This document shows positions 61,064 to 64,000 of a stretch of 64,000 nucleotides of DNA, piece after piece; the stretch's first letter is position 1; the number at the start of each line of letters is the position of its first letter. The notes under the pieces are model-generated. The model saw only the letters and a program-made list of their open reading frames with translations. It did no database searches and was not told where the DNA came from. The translations under genes and the position numbers were made by a program. This stretch comes from CAXXOK01 sp963674895 (GTDB taxonomy: Bacteria; Bacillota; Clostridia; Christensenellales; Aristaeellaceae), in contig CAXXCY010000002.1 in assembly GCA_963674895.2 (NCBI GenBank), forward strand, positions 186,001-250,000, in the 5' to 3' direction.

Positions 61064-62617
61064 ATGTCTTCATCTGAAATCGGCATTACTGTTTCGATTG
61101 TGCTTTATCTGGTTGGAATGGTTCTGATTGGTCTGTGGATGACCGGGAAGAACAAAACCAGCGATGATTTTTATCTTGGGGGCCGGAAGCTCGGGCCGCT
61201 TGTGACCGCCATGAGCGCGGAAGCGTCCGATATGAGCAGCTGGCTTTTGATGGGATTGCCCGGCGTCGCGTATCTGACGGGGCTGGCGGAAGCCAGCTGG
61301 ACGGCGATCGGCCTTGCGATCGGCACCTATTTGAACTGGCTCTTTGTGGCCAGGCGCATCCGCCGCTATACGGAGGTATGCGGCAACGCGATTACGCTTC
61401 CGGATTTTTTCAGCAAGCGCTACCGCTCCGAAAACAAAGTGCTGCTAAGCGTTTCGGCGCTGATTATCGTCGTTTTCTTTATCCCGTATACGGCGTCTGG
61501 TTTCGCGGCGTGCGGCAAGCTGTTTGGCAGCTTGTTCGGGATCAATTACCTGACCGCCATGATCATCAGTGCGATCATCATCATTGCCTACACGACCATG
61601 GGAGGCTTTCTGGCGGCGAGCACGACGGACTTTATTCAATCGATTGTGATGACGGCGGCGCTGCTGGTGGTGCTGGTATTCGGCACGGTCTCGGCCGGCG
61701 GCGTCGGCGCCGTGATCGAGAACGCCAAAGCGTTGCCGGGGTACCTGAGCCTGAGCGCTTCCTACAACGTAGGCAGCGGCGCCACGGGAAGCTACGGGTT
61801 CCTGACGATGATCTCGACGCTGGCATGGGGACTGGGGTATTTCGGCATGCCGCATATCCTGCTGCGCTTTATGGCGATCAGCGACGAGCATAAACTGGCG
61901 CTTTCGCGCCGGGTGGCGTCGGTGTGGGTGGTGTTTTCCCTGTTCGCGGCAACCTTCATCGGCGTGATCGGTTACGGCATGACCGGCGCGGGGAAGATCA
62001 GCCTGCTGGACGGCTCCGCGAGTGAAACGGTCATTATCAAAATCGCGCAATTGTTCAGCGGCTACGGTTTCTTCTTTGCCTTGGTCGCGGGCGTTGTGCT
62101 CGCGGGGATTTTGGCCAGCACCATGTCAACCTCCGATTCGCAGCTGCTGGCGGCGGCGTCCTCCGTATCGCGCAACCTGCTTGAGGAGGCGTTCGGTGTC
62201 AAGCTGAGTGCGAAAAAGAGCATGCTGGTTGCGCGCTGCACCGTACTTGCGATTGCCGTCATCGGCGTTGTGATTGCGCTCAACCCGGACAGTTCCGTGT
62301 TCCGCATCGTTTCGTTCGCCTGGGCGGGCTTCGGCGCGGCGTTCGGCCCGGTGGTACTGCTGGCGTTGTTTTGGAAACGCAGCAATCAATGGGGCGCGAT
62401 CAGCGGAATGCTGGGCGGCACGGCGATGGTGTTCGTCTGGAAGTTCCTGCTCAAGCCCATGGGCGGCGTGTGGGGGATTTACGAACTGCTTCCCGCCTTC
62501 CTGTTTGCTATTCTGCTCAACGTCGTTGTCAGCCTGACGACCAAGGCGCCGTCCCAAGAGGTGCTGGACGAATACGATTTGGTCGCGTCCCGCCATCCGG
62601 TGCAAACGAACGGCTAG
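61064..62617 (+). CDS. Sodium/solute symporter, PutP (proline) type
   Basis: A 517-residue carrier with 12-13 hydrophobic segments. SDDFYLGGRKLGPLVTAMSAEASDMSSWLLMGLPGVAYLTGLAEASWTAIGLAIGTYLNWLFVARRIRRYTE is the SSS signature, and ASTMSTSDSQLLAAASSVSRNL contains the sodium-site residues, as in PutP. The substrate is probably proline or another amino/organic acid. GGGAGTATGATCC precedes the ATG. The terminator at 62717-62757 follows. Confidence 0.92.
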   Translation: MSSSEIGITVSIVLYLVGMVLIGLWMTGKNKTSDDFYLGGRKLGPLVTAMSAEASDMSSWLLMGLPGVAYLTGLAEASWTAIGLAIGTYLNWLFVARRIRRYTEVCGNAITLPDFFSKRYRSENKVLLSVSALIIVVFFIPYTASGFAACGKLFGSLFGINYLTAMIISAIIIIAYTTMGGFLAASTTDFIQSIVMTAALLVVLVFGTVSAGGVGAVIENAKALPGYLSLSASYNVGSGATGSYGFLTMISTLAWGLGYFGMPHILLRFMAISDEHKLALSRRVASVWVVFSLFAATFIGVIGYGMTGAGKISLLDGSASETVIIKIAQLFSGYGFFFALVAGVVLAGILASTMSTSDSQLLAAASSVSRNLLEEAFGVKLSAKKSMLVARCTVLAIAVIGVVIALNPDSSVFRIVSFAWAGFGAAFGPVVLLALFWKRSNQWGAISGMLGGTAMVFVWKFLLKPMGGVWGIYELLPAFLFAILLNVVVSLTTKAPSQEVLDEYDLVASRHPVQTNG

Positions 62618-62716
62618 ACGGGCAATTCGGATCAGCTTGCCCGATAACGAGCCGGAAGGAACCGGCCATACCGCAGCCTGTGCGGCAGGCGGTATATCCT
62701 CTTAGCGTATTGTAAA

Positions 62717-62757
62717 ACAACTTCCGGCAGGCAGCTGCCTGCCGGAAGTTGTTTTTT
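62717..62757. terminator. Strong terminator
   Basis: An 18-base arm, ACAACTTCCGGCAGGCAG (62717-62734), pairs perfectly with CTGCCTGCCGGAAGTTGT (62735-62752) and is followed by a T-run on the plus strand and preceded by AAAA on the minus side. It ends the symporter transcript and perhaps also the minus-strand fragment. Confidence 0.88.
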
Positions 62758-62767
62758 GAAACAGACG

Positions 62768-62917
62768 CTATTGAACGGTGATAACGGAGGCGGGGTAGTC
62801 AGCCTCCGCTTCCAGCGCTTTTTCTTCCGCTTCTGCCGGAACGGGGTCCGTGTATACTTCGGCAAATTCGAAATGCCGCACTTTGTTCTCCGTACAGGTA
62901 ATATATACCTTCCGCAG
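62768..62917 (-). pseudogene. Coding-like fragment, probably the C-terminus of a lost gene
   Basis: From about 62935 the minus strand reads without a stop LRKVYITCTENKVRH, FEFAEVYTDPVPAEA and EEKALEAEADYPASVITVQ, then TAG at 62770-62768. The composition is protein-like and acidic, and it ends right before the terminator. There is no ATG or ribosome-binding site; the frame is closed upstream by a stop. It could be a short non-ATG gene, but a 3' gene fragment left after a rearrangement fits better. Confidence 0.35.
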
Positions 62918-62981
62918 TTTCGGAATAAACCCTTATAATTACTACATTCCGGAAGCTAGTTCCACCCCGCAGATTCAATTG

Positions 62982-63011
62982 TTCGGGATTCGAATCCCCT
63001 ATGCTCCACCC
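62982..63011 (+). repeat. tRNA 3'-end-like sequence, possible attachment site remnant
   Basis: GGGATTCGAATCCCC followed by TATGCTCCACC matches a T-arm plus acceptor 3' end of an Ala-type tRNA, but no D-arm, anticodon arm or 5' acceptor strand (GGAGCATA-like) is found upstream. Such 3' halves are left at the border of integrated elements. It could equally be a chance match of about 26 bases. Confidence 0.35.
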
Positions 63012-63080
63012 AATGACAAGAAAATACACTTACTTTTCCCAAATCGCATAAATTGACATAAGGTTCGCAAGGATCTTGAA

Positions 63081-63109
63081 TTTACCGGGCCTGCCGCCGG
63101 TTCTATAAT
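63081..63109 (+). promoter_or_regulatory. Predicted promoter of the last binding-protein gene
   Basis: TTTACC at 63081-63086 and TATAAT at 63104-63109 are 17 bases apart, 36 bases upstream of the start codon. The -35 is weak, so it may be activated. Confidence 0.45.
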
Positions 63110-63144
63110 GAATGCATCCAAAAATCTATAAGGAGGCCTATGAA

Positions 63145-64000
63145 ATGAACCGGAAGATCGTCAGCATTCTTATCAGCGTCGCGCTGATCGTTACCATGCT
63201 CGCGGGAGCCACTGCTTTGGCGGGCTCTACCCCCAAGGCCGGCGTATGCTGGTACCAGTTCTCCGATACCTTCATCTCCAACGCGCGCCAGACCTTGCTC
63301 AACATCGCGGACGCAGACAAGACCATTGCCATCACGGATGCGGACAGCACTAACGACCAGAGCGTGCAGGCCAACAACATGAGCAACTTCTTCACACAGA
63401 AGGTCAACTTTCTGGTGCTCAACAACATCAACATGGGCGGCATCACCCAGATCGTGAACCAGTGCAAGGAGAAGAATACCCCGGTGATCTTCGCCAACAC
63501 CACCAGCCCCTCGGATGAGGATTTCGAACTGTACGACAGCTTATGGTACGTATCCTCCGATTCCCGCCAGTCCGGCGTGAACATGGGAGAAGCCTTGGCC
63601 GCGTACGTGGCCGCCAACCCGGATACCTGGGACCGCAACGGTAACGGCAAGCTGGATTACATCCTGCTGCAGGGCATTCCCACCTTCTCGGATACGATTA
63701 ACCGCTCCTCCTACAGCCTGGCGGCCGTGGAAGCGGCCGGCATCACGCTGGGCAGCTGCATCGGCGGCACGGATGTGAACGGCGTTGTGGGCGGCGACAC
63801 GGTGAACGGCGTCATCTGCGGGTTCTCCCGTGCCAAGGCGCAGGAGAACGTGGAAGCGCTGCTGGCCAACTTCAGCAAGGATATCGAATGCGTCATCGCC
63901 GATAACGACGACGAGGCGCTGGGCGCCATCGCCGCCCTGAAGGCCCACGGCTTCTTCGGCAGCGGAACGTATATTCCGGTGGTCGGCGTGGACGCCACCT
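63145..64000 (+). CDS. Sugar ABC transporter substrate-binding protein (MglB-like; runs off the window)
   Basis: At least 285 residues, open at the right edge. The start ATG 63145 follows AGGAGG by eight bases; an ATG five bases earlier meets a stop at once. MNRKIVSILISVALIVTMLAGATALA is a signal peptide. The mature part has the galactose/glucose-binding layout: VCWYQFSDTFISNARQTLLNI, NFLVLNNINMGGITQIVNQCKEKNTPVIFANTT, GEALAAYVAANPDTWDRNGNGKLDYILLQG and AIAALKAHGFFGSGTYIPVVGVDAT. DRNGNGKLDY matches the calcium-site loop of MglB. It probably heads a sugar-uptake operon to the right. Confidence 0.88.
   Translation, partial: MNRKIVSILISVALIVTMLAGATALAGSTPKAGVCWYQFSDTFISNARQTLLNIADADKTIAITDADSTNDQSVQANNMSNFFTQKVNFLVLNNINMGGITQIVNQCKEKNTPVIFANTTSPSDEDFELYDSLWYVSSDSRQSGVNMGEALAAYVAANPDTWDRNGNGKLDYILLQGIPTFSDTINRSSYSLAAVEAAGITLGSCIGGTDVNGVVGGDTVNGVICGFSRAKAQENVEALLANFSKDIECVIADNDDEALGAIAALKAHGFFGSGTYIPVVGVDAT

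Larger units (their letters stand above)
62618..63144. other. 527-base gap with terminator, remnant gene and tRNA-like end
   Basis: No complete gene. It holds the strong hairpin at 62717-62757, a coding-like fragment on the minus strand (62768-62917), a tRNA 3'-end-like stretch (62982-63011) and, near the right end, a promoter for the next gene. Confidence 0.5.

Noticed and set aside
62950..63011. A complete tRNA gene
   Set aside because: Only the T-arm and 3' acceptor strand can be formed; no matching 5' strand, D-arm or anticodon arm is present.
63076..63109. TTGAAT with TATAAT as a promoter
   Set aside because: The spacing is 22 bases; the TTTACC alternative with 17-base spacing is preferred.

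Overview
The window looks like a chromosomal stretch of an anaerobic Gram-positive bacterium of the Clostridia (Bacillota). The reasons are dense co-oriented catabolic operons with AGGAGG ribosome-binding sites, short Firmicutes-type signal peptides, YesM/YesN-type two-component regulators, ferredoxin-linked enzymes and no oxygen-dependent enzymes. A Christensenellales-like gut or sediment organism is a guess from protein style only. No rRNA, complete tRNA, CRISPR array or phage module is visible.

Region 1 (1-22000) starts with the end of a dipeptide/oligopeptide-type ABC importer (permease end, permease, two ATPases). A large accessory catabolic cluster follows. Its core is a repeated cassette: a NanE-like TIM-barrel protein followed by a metallo-beta-lactamase-fold hydrolase (3047-5693, 9897-11604, 15458-17160; the first copy has two TIM-barrel genes). 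Between the cassettes lie a PhlG/phloretin-hydrolase-like C-C hydrolase, an FGGY sugar kinase, an MFS carrier, a stand-alone domain resembling the C-terminal extension of KDPG aldolases, an aldo/keto-reductase-like protein, a nitroreductase, a PhzA/B-like double-domain protein, two cupin-like proteins, an alpha/beta hydrolase, a VOC protein and a LysR regulator. The set reads as breakdown of a substituted aromatic or glycosylated compound; the substrate is not known.

Region 2 (22000-27500) is a loose area with a membrane protein, a decayed IS3-family transposase, a GDSL esterase, an NAD-dependent epimerase-like protein, a secreted protein remnant and a small secreted protein.

Region 3 (27500-41000) has a YesM/YesN pair divergent from a lipoprotein solute-binding protein, then an apparent operon: ribose-type ABC importer, three tandem QueG-like double-cluster Fe-S proteins, a second binding protein and a U32/UbiV-like Fe-S protein. 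This is the best candidate here for an undescribed reductive or dehydroxylating pathway coupled to uptake.

Region 4 (41400-58800) is a sigma-54-controlled catabolic locus: tartrate/D-malate-type dehydrogenase, rpoN (opposite strand), a PdxA homologue, an enhancer-binding activator, and then a near-consensus -24/-12 promoter with paired palindromic upstream sites. That promoter drives a second PdxA homologue, an MBL hydrolase, a TRAP transporter, an SDR, an Asp/Glu-racemase-like protein, a tartronate-semialdehyde-reductase-like dehydrogenase, an archaeal-type GAPDH and archaeal-type PGK, and NfnAB. The operon ends at a strong terminator. The logic appears to be uptake of a small sugar acid, conversion to triose phosphate, ATP production by GAPDH/PGK and redox balancing by the bifurcating transhydrogenase.

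Region 5 (58800-64000) has a secreted beta-propeller-like protein, a TetR regulator with a clear promoter and operator-like palindrome, a sodium/proline-type symporter, a gap with a coding-like remnant and a tRNA 3'-end-like sequence, and the start of another sugar-binding protein that runs off the window.
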